From Iodidimonas nitroreducens (GTDB lineage Bacteria > Pseudomonadota > Alphaproteobacteria > Sphingomonadales > Rhodothalassiaceae): a stretch of 64,000 nt of DNA. Below, in pieces: positions 52,105-60,642 of this stretch. The position numbers and the translations under genes are program-made. The first letter of the stretch is position 1. Each line of letters begins with the position of its first letter. The notes under the pieces are model-generated. The model ran no database searches, was not told where the DNA came from, and was given only the letters and a program-made list of their open reading frames with translations. The DNA lies in contig BAYV01000007.1 of the NCBI GenBank assembly GCA_000710935.1, positions 31,013 to 95,012 on the forward strand, read 5' to 3'.

Positions 52105-53322
52105 TCAGCGGGCGGGGACGATCCGCAGAACTCTGTCGTCGGTCTCCCGAATGGTGCCACGTCCGCGATCACGATTGGTGGTCCCGAAATAGATCGCGCC
52201 ATCAGGTCCAACCGTTACGGCCCGCAAACGCCCATAATGCGAAGGCCCTTCGCCAAGCGGCGTATCCCCAAGATCACGATCCGTAAACCAGCGCTCCAGC
52301 CCGGTTGGCTTATGGGGATCATTGGGATCATCGAAACGAATGCGCATCAGGGTTTCGGTCCGCAAGGTCGCCAAAAACAGATCGCCTTTCAGGTCCGGCA
52401 TCAGATCGCCATCATAGAAAACCAGATCGCCCGGCGGCAAAGGCGCCTTTTCCCACATCAGGATCGGATCGATATAATCCGGTAATCCCGGCGCGCCCAC
52501 CACCGCAGGCCAACCGTAATTCCCGCCCTTTTGGATAATATTGACTTCATCACGAGCGCCGATCAAAGGATCGCGCCATTCACCCGAAGCCCCATGATCA
52601 GAAGCAAATAAGGTGCCGGTTTCCGGATGCCATGACAAACCGGCGGTATTGCGCATTCCCATCGACCAGACAGGCGAATGCGGCCAGGGATTAGTGTCAG
52701 GGATCTCGCCTTCAGGGGTAAAGCGCATGATGGTGCCCCGCATATCGCGAATGGTTTGCGCCGAAGACCGCTGCCCCGTATCGCCTTGGGTCACATATAA
52801 CATGCCATCGGGACCGAAATCGATGCGCCCGCCGAAATGCGTATTCCCGGCCGGCAACATATCGACGATCACCTCTTCATCCACCCCATGGGTGCCCTCA
52901 TGACGAAAGCGAACGACCCGATTGGCACGCCCGCCCAGCACATGCCCTGAATACATGGCATAAACATAGGGCTTTTCCGGAAAATCGGGGTGAACGGCCA
53001 GCCCCATCATGCCGCCGCCATTCTCATCGCCGGTAACGATTTCAGGGGCCACCCAAGGCTCTTCCTGCAAAACACCCTCAGGCGAAACATAGCGGATACG
53101 ACCCGGCCGTTCGCTGATCAAAGCCGCACCATCGGGCAGAAAAGCAATATCCCAAACGGCCTCAAGACCGGTGACATACTCCTCAACGGCATAGCCTTCG
53201 GGATTCATATGGAAGGTCTCTTCCGGCATGGGCGGCGGAGCACCGACCACCGGTCGCTCCTGCGCAAAGGCCGGACTCACAACCGCTATCATAGCGATCG
53301 TGCTGATAAGAAGTCCTTTCAT
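52105..53322 (-). CDS. PQQ-dependent soluble sugar dehydrogenase family protein
   Basis: A 405-residue secreted protein (signal MKGLLISTIAMIAVVSPAFAQ) with the six-blade propeller of soluble glucose/sorbosone dehydrogenases: VWDIAFLPDGAALISERPG, GMMGLAVHPDF, GGRIDFGPDGMLYVTQGD (near the catalytic region), GMRNTAGLSWHPETG and NYGWP. It oxidises an aldose or aldehyde in the periplasm, with PQQ as cofactor. The neighbouring lipoprotein cytochrome is a likely electron acceptor. AAGGA precedes the ATG at 53322. Confidence 0.9.
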   Translation of the reverse strand: MKGLLISTIAMIAVVSPAFAQERPVVGAPPPMPEETFHMNPEGYAVEEYVTGLEAVWDIAFLPDGAALISERPGRIRYVSPEGVLQEEPWVAPEIVTGDENGGGMMGLAVHPDFPEKPYVYAMYSGHVLGGRANRVVRFRHEGTHGVDEEVIVDMLPAGNTHFGGRIDFGPDGMLYVTQGDTGQRSSAQTIRDMRGTIMRFTPEGEIPDTNPWPHSPVWSMGMRNTAGLSWHPETGTLFASDHGASGEWRDPLIGARDEVNIIQKGGNYGWPAVVGAPGLPDYIDPILMWEKAPLPPGDLVFYDGDLMPDLKGDLFLATLRTETLMRIRFDDPNDPHKPTGLERWFTDRDLGDTPLGEGPSHYGRLRAVTVGPDGAIYFGTTNRDRGRGTIRETDDRVLRIVPAR

Positions 53323-53367
53323 GTTTCTTTCCTTTGTTTCGAGTGATCGTCTCAGGCACATAACAGC

Positions 53368-53886
53368 TCAGGGCCTGTCGAGTTGTTGGAGCATGTATTC
53401 CACCGCCTGCCGCACCTGCTCATCAAGCAATTCAGGCTGGCCGCCCCGCGCGGGCATGATACCGATCCCCTGTATAGCGCTGTAGGTATAGTGATCGACG
53501 CCCAAGTCTTTGTAATGGGGCCAATCGGATGCCACCAAGCGCGGTGCCCCATTAAAACCATTGGCATGGCACGAGGCACAGGCTTTTTCATAGATAAGCT
53601 GGCCATCAAGGCTGCCGCCAAAGGCTCCGACTTTCTTGTCTTTGGTATCGCTTGCGGATTTTTCCGCTTTTGCCCCGGCATCTCGAACCTGATCAGGCGT
53701 GCCATCATCTTTAATCCCATGCGTGCTCGCGCTGCCTGCACTGCAGGACGACAAAAAAAGAGCAGACAAAAAAAGGCACGACAAAAGCAGCAAGACAGAA
53801 CCGGGATGCCTACGGTGTGTATGCCAAAGATTGGTTCTCAAGGGGTGGTGAACGTTCCAATGTGACATATTGAGGCCCTGTCTCAT
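53368..53886 (-). CDS. Lipoprotein c-type cytochrome (cytochrome c5-like)
   Basis: A 172-residue protein with a basic N-region, a hydrophobic segment (SVLLLLSCLFLSALFL), a lipobox (LSSC) and a linker rich in Lys, Asp and Ser. The haem motif CASCH and the class I residues GAPRLVASDWPHY and GIGIMPARGGQP (Met ligand) follow. It is probably tethered to a membrane facing the periplasm and takes electrons from the sugar dehydrogenase, 45 bases on. AGGAGG precedes the ATG. Confidence 0.88.
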   Translation of the reverse strand: MRQGLNMSHWNVHHPLRTNLWHTHRRHPGSVLLLLSCLFLSALFLSSCSAGSASTHGIKDDGTPDQVRDAGAKAEKSASDTKDKKVGAFGGSLDGQLIYEKACASCHANGFNGAPRLVASDWPHYKDLGVDHYTYSAIQGIGIMPARGGQPELLDEQVRQAVEYMLQQLDRP

Positions 53887-54030
53887 GCGCGCCTCCTGGT
53901 CAAAGCCACTCTGGCCTCTCTAAGGATGATGCGGGTTTTCGGGAAGACTGACGGGAGGGATAAGAAACCGCCAGCCTCCCCGAAGCTCTGGCCATTCGCC
54001 CGTTCATGAGAGCGCATGGCCTTGTTTCAT

Positions 54031-57000
54031 TCAGAAGCTGGCGTTGATCCCAAACAGGAAGCGGCGACCGAACGGATCGGTAAAAGCCAGATCATTCCCG
54101 CCCAAAGAGGCTGCCCGCAAAGGATCATCCCGATTATCGAAGACGTTATTCACAACCAACCTCGCAGTTAAATAGTCATTGACCTGGTAATTGAATGTAA
54201 AGTTGTGAATCCGCATCGGCGAGACTTTCGACTCTTCGGCTAATCTGCGTTCTGGTGATTCCTGAGCATCGAATACATGCGAACCGATATGGCGGGTTTG
54301 CCATAGAAAGCTGTAATCTTCTGCCTGATAACGCATGTTCAGCTGGAATTCGAGTTTTTCATTGAAGGCTTCGCCGACCATGACATCCAGATCGCCAACG
54401 CCAATTTCCCGTTCCAGTTTATTGATGTGGAAAAAATTCCCGAAGATCTGAATTTGCCCGGGAAGGTTTTCGATCAGGTCCTCTGCCGCAAAATTATAGC
54501 TGATATTGGCCAGAAGCCCTGCAAAGCGGAGCTGTGCCGCATTCACGAAACCGGTTTCGATGAAACTCACCTGGAAATTTTCGTTCCGGGTAAAGCTGTC
54601 GCATGTTGCCACATTAGGGAAGTTGGTGCTGTCAAAACAAGCTGACATGATATCCGTCGCACTCAACTGCACAATGGCATCACTCACCGAAACACTGGTC
54701 CAATCCACACTCAAAGTCAGCCCCGGCAAGGCTTCGGGTGAGATAATGGCGCCGACCGTCCAGGAATCGCTGACTTCACTTTTTAGATTGGGATTGCCCC
54801 CCGTGACACCTTCACGCCGTGACGTTTGGATGAGGGAGTCGAATTCTGCCAGATTGAACCCATTCGGTGCTGCAGCAGCGCAGTTTGCCGCCCGCACATC
54901 AGGGCTCGGCCCCCCTTGAATGAAATCAGGATCCCAAGGATCGTCTGCGAACACCCTGATGGTGGATTGCGGCAAAAACAGCTCGGGGATGGCAGGCGAA
55001 CGAATCGCTTGGGTGAAATTCCCGCGCAATGTCACCCCATCGCCAATGAAGGGCAGATCGGGGCGCAAACGCCCACCCGCTGTCCATGTGACATCGCGGC
55101 CAGCAATCGAATTATCGACCAAACGCAAAGCCCCTTCAAACTCAAGGGATTCGATCGGCAGATCAAAAGGCAGCCCTTCGCCATTCCGAATGACAGGGAT
55201 CAGCGTTTCACCGTAGATTTCCGTGGTATTGAACTTACCCGTGACATCTTCGATGGCGCCACTTTCGGTCAGGGCATTGCGCGACGTGCGATCACCCAGA
55301 AAGCTGCCCTGTTCGCGCCGATGGGTAAAGCCACCAAACACCTCCAGTTCGCCCGCTGGTAAATCCAGAAGCGGCCCCCCCAGATTGGCTTCATAGACAA
55401 GCTGACGGATCTCGGTTTCCCGGATTTCAGGCTGGATCAGGAAATTCGCCTGTTCCGGGGTCACCGGATTGAAGCCAAGGGGATTGAAGGGCACACATTC
55501 ATTGATGGCAGTGCGCCGTCCGCTCCCGGGCTGGGTGTTCTCGAACGGATCCTGAAATCCCTCGACCTAAACCCGGCAAGCCGCCCGACCCGTCTCGGGG
55601 TCGACAACGGCATCGAGCGCAAACTGCAAGCGTTCAGCATCGATCTGGTTGGTTATGGTGCGGGCATTGGATTCGCCATAATTGAATGCTGCATCCCATT
55701 GCCATGCCCTTCCAAACACCTCCAGATCACCATCAAAACCCGTTACGAACCGGAAAGTATCCTGCGTGCGAAAGAAGGGGGTTTTCCCTTCGATATCGAA
55801 ATTTGAGCGGGCGACTTTGAAAAACTGATCCACCGGTTGGCCATTTTCATCCACCAGATTGGGATCATAAACGCCATTCGCCTGCAGAACCTGTTTCGTT
55901 TGATCCGTTACGAACGGATTATCGGCAATATTGATGGCAATTGATGGACGCAACTGATTATTCCCAAACACGTCCGAGAAGAAGCGCGGCTGTTCCTGCA
56001 CATTGCTGGCTTCAAGCCGGGAATACAGGCCTTCCCCAAACCATCTGATCCCATCGGTGATTTCATAATCCGCCTTGGAATAGAGATTCCAGCGATCCTT
56101 CTTACCCAAAAGGGCATTAAACCGCTGGGTATCGCTGATGATTGGATTGGTAAAACCGTTTGCGCCCTGGGTATCCGTGCGATTCACACGGGTGCCAACA
56201 TTCGCCTGCTGGAAAGTAATCAGCGATCCATCGACATCGAAAATGAGCGGATTGCCCTGAGCATCGCGCAGGAAATTCGGATCGGAGTTAAAGGGCCCAT
56301 CGGCGAAGACATTGAGCTTATTCCCATCATCATCAAACAACCGCGTGGAAACCACATCCCCCGTCACGGGATCAAGCATGCGCATCGGCAGGCCGGTATT
56401 TGGCGTGATGAACAGGTTATTGCCATCCTGGCAGAATAAAAGATCAGGCTCTCCGTCATCCGGCCCTTGGCTGACCGGATTTTCACAAAAACCATCGGCG
56501 CGGGTCACAATATCATTCCCCGTGCTATCAACAGGGCGAATGGTCGTATATTCCATGGAGAGCATCATATTGCCCTTGCCATTGCTGGAATTCATGCCCC
56601 ACAGGCCGCGGACGCTGCCTTCTTCTTTTTCCCCGCGCTGGCTGATGCCCCATTGGCCATCCACGATCATGCCTTCGAAATCATCGCGCATGATCACATT
56701 CAGCGTGCCGGCCACGGCATCGGAACCATAAATCGGAGCACCGCCGGTGTAGATGGTTTCCATACGCTCGATGGCCAAAGTGGGGATGATATTGAGATCG
56801 ACCTGCAACCCCGGACCGGAGCGATCATTATCAACCGTTGTCGGAGCATTGGAACTGACAACGCGCCGACCATTGATCAAGGTCAGCGTGCGTGCCGATC
56901 CAAGCCCCAGAGCATTGGCGAAATTAAGGCCGATCTCAGCAATTTCCGCATCACCCCGTTCATTGACACTGGCACCGAATGAGGGCGTTTCTTCCAACGC

Positions 57001-57253
57001 GTCGTTGATATTGAGAAAGCCGCGATCCATCATGAATTCGGCATCGATCGTGACCGCTGGCGCCACCGTGTCAAAGCCCGCGCGCTTAATCCGCGAGCCG
57101 GTGACCGCAATTTCCTCAAGGACCAGCCCGTCCTCTGTCTGCTGCTGTGCCAGAACCGTATTATTGAAAGCCGACAGGCTGACGCCCATGGCGACAAGGG
57201 CGACCCCCCCCCATCAGCCTATGTGCACGCCTCTTTTCAAATCTGGTCTTCAT
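54031..57253 (-). pseudogene. TonB-dependent receptor with a G9 frameshift and an in-frame TAG
   Basis: A receptor of about 1070 codons. From the ATG at 57253 (GGAG upstream) the frame MKTRFEKRRAHRLMG runs into nine G residues (57204-57212 on the plus strand as C9); one G fewer would join it to VALVAMGVSLSAFNNTVLAQ, a normal signal peptide. The main frame holds the plug (IAVTGSRIKRAGFDTV, ARTLTLINGRRV, GGAPIYGSDAVAGTLN). TAG at 55567-55569 interrupts it after GRAACRV, and the same frame resumes with EGFQDPFENTQPGSGRR to the barrel end RRFLFGINASF. A Gln (CAG) before the mutation fits. Two lesions argue for a dead gene; the G run might be phase-variable. Ligand unknown. Confidence 0.85.
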
Positions 57254-57942
57254 GTCCTCAACTCCCTGATTGTTATGTGATTACCCTTGCCGAACCTTGT
57301 TGAGCCGACACCCCCCTCATGGCGCCCTGATGGCGATGGGTTGACGCCGAAATGGCACCGGATTGTTGCCGAGACGGTGCCGGCCGCACATCAGTCGGGC
57401 CAAAAATGAGGATTGGAAGGCTGTGCGATTGTTGGATCAGCCGATTGCGCATCATGTTTTCGCTCCCTCAGTCCGGCTTTGTTTTCGTGATTATTATATT
57501 TTGAATTCAACACTACAATTTGATGAAATCCTGTCAAGAAGAATATTGTATTCAAAATACGCTCAAGCTATATAAACGCATAAGAAAATGGGGGGGTGGC
57601 GGATGAACGGGGCATGGTGCATGGCTTGAAAAGGATCATGAAACAGTCACAAGCCTATCGTCTAAGGATCACGAAAAAGCCGCCAAAGAGTCGTTTTGTG
57701 ATCACCCAAAGATCGACTAGGATTCTGTTTCAGATCAGCAGAAGGCGCCGCTTTTGCGCCTATTTCCAATCGATGGATGCAGATCACCCCTGAAAGTGAA
57801 CTGCTTGCCATGCGGCGCTTTTGTGGTTCGCATTTATGTGACTGGTCAGAGCCGCTCTCGCTCATTAGATTAATTTTTCTGAAGGATTCTTCGTATTGTA
57901 TGCAATAATTTTCCGTACGAACTTGAGGACAAGGCAATCTCA
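57254..57942. other. 689-base gene-free region between the TonB pseudogene and gntR
   Basis: No convincing gene is seen on either strand; short open frames here have no ribosome sites or recognisable domains. The region is AT-rich and holds a perfect palindrome TTGAATTCAA (57501-57510) and the motif copies TTGTATTCAA (57546-57555) and TTGTATGCAA (57896-57905). It should carry the promoters of both flanking genes. Confidence 0.6.
57896..57905. promoter_or_regulatory. Putative GntR operator before gntR
   Basis: TTGTATGCAA, 37 bases upstream of the GntR start. The same ten bases recur upstream of the aminotransferase gene (59326-59335), with a TTGTATTCAA variant at 57546-57555. The half-site layout fits FCD-type GntR operators (TNGTNNNACNA pattern). 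Auto-regulation is inferred. Confidence 0.55.
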
Positions 57943-58626
57943 ATGGCAACTGCAATGAAAGAAACGATCCCCCGACAGTCCTTGCATAAAGTCGTTGCTG
58001 ATCGTTTGCGTGAAATGATCATAGAGGGTGAACTCGCCCCAGAAGAACGGCTGAAAGAGCGGGTTTTGTGCGAACGATTCGGGATTTCCCGCACACCTTT
58101 GCGCGAGGCAATCAAGATGCTCTCTCTTGAAGGATTTGTTCAACTGCTACCCAATCGCGGGGCCGAGGTAACATCTCTCACATGGGAAGAAGCCGAAGAC
58201 ATGTTCCAAATCATGTCGGCTTTAGAATCTTTGGGGGGTGAACTCGCTTGCCGCAGGGCCACCGATGACGAGATCGATTATATCCGCACCCTGCACATGG
58301 AAATGTTTCGCCATTTCGAAGCGAAAAACAGGCCGGATTATTATAGCGTCAACCAGGAAATCCATGAAACGATCATCCGCTGTTCCCGAAATCGGGAGCT
58401 GGAAACAACCTATAATCGCATCGCCCAACGCATCAGGCGCGGCCGCTATATGGCCAATTTCTCTGAGGAACGCTGGGCGCAGGCCATGCAGGAACATGAA
58501 CAGATTCTGCACGCCCTGATGAAGCGGGATAGCCACCAATTAGGCGAGATATTGAAAACGCATCTGGAAAACAAGCTCATCGCCCTGCGCCGCCAAATCG
58601 GTGGCGGCCAGAACAACGGATTATAA
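57943..58626 (+). CDS. GntR-family regulator, FCD subgroup
   Basis: A 227-residue protein with an N-terminal winged helix (VVADRLREMIIEGELAPEERL, SRTPLREAIKMLSLEGFV, LPNRGAEVTSL) and a C-terminal helical FCD ligand domain with Asp/His metal-type positions (EMFRHFEAKNR, NQEIHETIIRC, QEHEQILHALMKRD). FCD regulators usually respond to small organic acids. The neighbours suggest glyoxylate, glycerate or hydroxypyruvate as effector. Convergent with the GlcG-like gene. Confidence 0.9.
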   Translation: MATAMKETIPRQSLHKVVADRLREMIIEGELAPEERLKERVLCERFGISRTPLREAIKMLSLEGFVQLLPNRGAEVTSLTWEEAEDMFQIMSALESLGGELACRRATDDEIDYIRTLHMEMFRHFEAKNRPDYYSVNQEIHETIIRCSRNRELETTYNRIAQRIRRGRYMANFSEERWAQAMQEHEQILHALMKRDSHQLGEILKTHLENKLIALRRQIGGGQNNGL

Positions 58627-58690
58627 AGCAGAAAACCTAAACAGCTTGAAAACCCAAACAGCTTGTCTGCGGGGCAGCCTTAATGATGAT

Positions 58691-58708
58691 GGGACGTGAT
58701 CGCGTCCC
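58691..58708. terminator. Hairpin between convergent gntR and the GlcG-like gene
   Basis: GGGACG (58691-58696) pairs with CGTCCC (58703-58708) around TGATCG. It lies 64 bases past gntR and 23 bases past the convergent GlcG-like stop, which fits a shared terminator. A direct repeat AAACAGCTTG occurs twice just before it (about 58637-58664). Confidence 0.55.
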
Positions 58709-58731
58709 ACCCTCAGGCATGTAGCCAATCA

Positions 58732-59160
58732 TCATAGATCAGGTGAAAATCCGGCGGCTTTGGCCCCGGCAATGGCACATTCCTCATCCCTATCCGATGT
58801 ATCACCGGTAATGCCGATGGCCCCGGCAACATCGCCTTTTGTATTCCGAAAGGCAAACCCGCCCGCGGCCGGAAGAACACGCCCCCCCGCCAGCGCTGAT
58901 AAGGCGCTGACAAAGGTCGGGCGCGCAGCCGCATCTTCGGCAATCGCGCGCGAGGATTTTCCAAGATTAATTGCCGTCGCCGCCTTGGCCTGAGCCACCT
59001 CGGGCCGCAAAGCAGACGCCCCATCCTGCCGCTCCAGCATGACCAGATGCCCGCCATCATCCAGAACGGCCACAGTCAGCGGTTTCGCATCGATTGTGGC
59101 GGCATGGTCCAAAGCGGCCCTCACGATTGAACGGGCGTCTTCTAAGGATAGTTTGCTCAT
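58732..59160 (-). CDS. GlcG/HbpS-family protein
   Basis: A 142-residue protein of the GlcG/HbpS (DUF336) family: LSLEDARSIVRAALDHAA, LTVAVLDDGGHLVMLERQDGA and AAGGFAFRNTKGDVAGAIGI with the end DEECAIAGAKAAG. Members bind haem or cobalamin-like ligands or sit in glycolate operons (glcG); function is otherwise vague. AAGGGG precedes the ATG at 59160. Divergent from the aminotransferase; both share the region with the GntR-type motif. Confidence 0.85.
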   Translation of the reverse strand: MSKLSLEDARSIVRAALDHAATIDAKPLTVAVLDDGGHLVMLERQDGASALRPEVAQAKAATAINLGKSSRAIAEDAAARPTFVSALSALAGGRVLPAAGGFAFRNTKGDVAGAIGITGDTSDRDEECAIAGAKAAGFSPDL

Positions 59161-59325
59161 GATTTTTCCCCTTGGGATCAACATAAAGCCCATCGGATCC
59201 TCATCTGCAAAAGCCTTAACCCCTGATAATTCATCAGATCTTTGCAAATGAGCCGACAAGGCCCTGATGCAGGCACTGCATGCTGTTGATCTTCCTAAGA
59301 GCGTTTAGACTTGATTTCAAGTATT

Positions 59326-59350
59326 TTGTATGCAAAACGCTTTTATACAA
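59326..59350. promoter_or_regulatory. Putative GntR operators before the aminotransferase gene
   Basis: TTGTATGCAA (59326-59335) is identical to the copy before gntR, and TTTTATACAA follows at 59341-59350, 15 bases on centre to centre. They lie 37 to 61 bases before the aminotransferase start, where a repressor would block its promoter, and may also affect the divergent GlcG-like gene. Confidence 0.6.
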
Positions 59351-59386
59351 AATGGGCATTATAGAATTTTGGGAGGGAACCCCATT

Positions 59387-60568
59387 ATGACCACCAACTC
59401 CGGCAGACATTTCCTGCAAATTCCCGGTCCTACGAATGTGCCCGACCGGATATTGCGCGCCATGGATCGTCCGACGATTGATCATCGGAGCGAGGATTTT
59501 GCTGAACTGACCAAGGAAATATTGGGCAAACTTCCCAAAATCTTCCAAACCAACAATCCGGTGATCATCTACCCGGCATCCGGAACAGGGGCATGGGAAG
59601 CCGCGCTGGTAAACACATTATCCCCGGGCGATACGGTTCTGTGCTGCGAGACCGGCCATTTCGCGGTTTTGTGGCGACGCATGGCCGAACGGCTGGATCT
59701 CAATGTCATCAATCTGGAAACCGATTGGCGGCGCGGTGCTGATCCTTCCGCCATTGCCGACCGGCTGGCCCAGGACAAGGCCGGCAAGATCAAGGCCGTC
59801 TGTATCGTGCATAATGAAACCTCAACCGGTGTCACGAGCCGGATCGGCGCACTCCGCGAGGCCATCGATTCCGTTGATCATCCGGCGCTGTTCATGGTCG
59901 ATACCATTTCATCCCTCGCCTCCATTGATTATCGCATGGATGCGTGGGGGGTCGATGTGACCATTGCCGGTTCCCAAAAAGGCCTGATGCTGCCGCCGGG
60001 GCTTTCCTTCAATGCCGTTTCTGAAAAGGCGCTGGCAGCCAGCCGCACGGCTCGTCTTCCCAGCATCTATTGGAACTGGCAAGATATTCTCGATGCCAAT
60101 CAATCCGGCTTTTATGTTTATACGCCAGCCACCAATCTTCTTTATGGTCTGCGTGAAGCCGTCGATATGTTGCTGGAAGAAGGCCTTCAGAATGTATTCC
60201 AGCGCCATGATCGTCATGCCGAGGCAACACGCCGGGCGGTGCGGGCATGGGATCTGGATATTCTGTGCGAAGTTCCAGAAGAATACAGCAGTTCGCTGAC
60301 CGCCGTTTTGCTGCCCGATGGGCATAATGCAGACGCATTGCGGCGCAATATTCTCTCGGCATTCGATATGTCACTGGGTGCAGGGCTTGGGAAACTGGCA
60401 GGGCGGGTCTTCCGTATCGGTCATCTGGGCAGTTTCAACGACCTCATGCTCGCGGGAACCTTATCGGGTGTTGAAATGGGTCTGGGGCTCAGTGGCATCC
60501 CCTATCAAAGCAGTGGTGTGAAGGCGGCCATGGATTATCTGCAGGAAACGGCTCCCCGCTCAAAATAA
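59387..60568 (+). CDS. Serine-glyoxylate aminotransferase family protein
   Basis: A 393-residue class V, PLP-dependent aminotransferase. It opens GRHFLQIPGPTNVPDRILRA, then DHRSEDFAELTKEI, ASGTGAWEAALVNTLSPGD, VCIVHNETSTGVTSRI, and the lysine region TIAGSQKGLMLPPGL. This set matches SgaA, which converts serine and glyoxylate to hydroxypyruvate and glycine in the serine cycle or photorespiration-like routes. GGGAGGG precedes the ATG at 59387. Located with a permease and malate synthase, both consistent with glyoxylate handling. Confidence 0.9.
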   Translation: MTTNSGRHFLQIPGPTNVPDRILRAMDRPTIDHRSEDFAELTKEILGKLPKIFQTNNPVIIYPASGTGAWEAALVNTLSPGDTVLCCETGHFAVLWRRMAERLDLNVINLETDWRRGADPSAIADRLAQDKAGKIKAVCIVHNETSTGVTSRIGALREAIDSVDHPALFMVDTISSLASIDYRMDAWGVDVTIAGSQKGLMLPPGLSFNAVSEKALAASRTARLPSIYWNWQDILDANQSGFYVYTPATNLLYGLREAVDMLLEEGLQNVFQRHDRHAEATRRAVRAWDLDILCEVPEEYSSSLTAVLLPDGHNADALRRNILSAFDMSLGAGLGKLAGRVFRIGHLGSFNDLMLAGTLSGVEMGLGLSGIPYQSSGVKAAMDYLQETAPRSK

Positions 60569-60642
60569 TCATGCAACTGACAGCCCTTTGAATCTTTTCC
60601 CTTACAAGCTACCCCTCCCAAGCCGCCCCTATGGAGACTGCG

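Noticed and set aside
53322..53361. Upstream start of the sugar dehydrogenase at 53361
   Set aside because: It would put 13 polar residues before a clear signal peptide, and the ATG at 53322 has AAGGA at good distance.
57363..57793. Two short plus-strand frames of 65-70 codons
   Set aside because: They lack ribosome sites and recognisable features and lie in an AT-rich regulatory gap.
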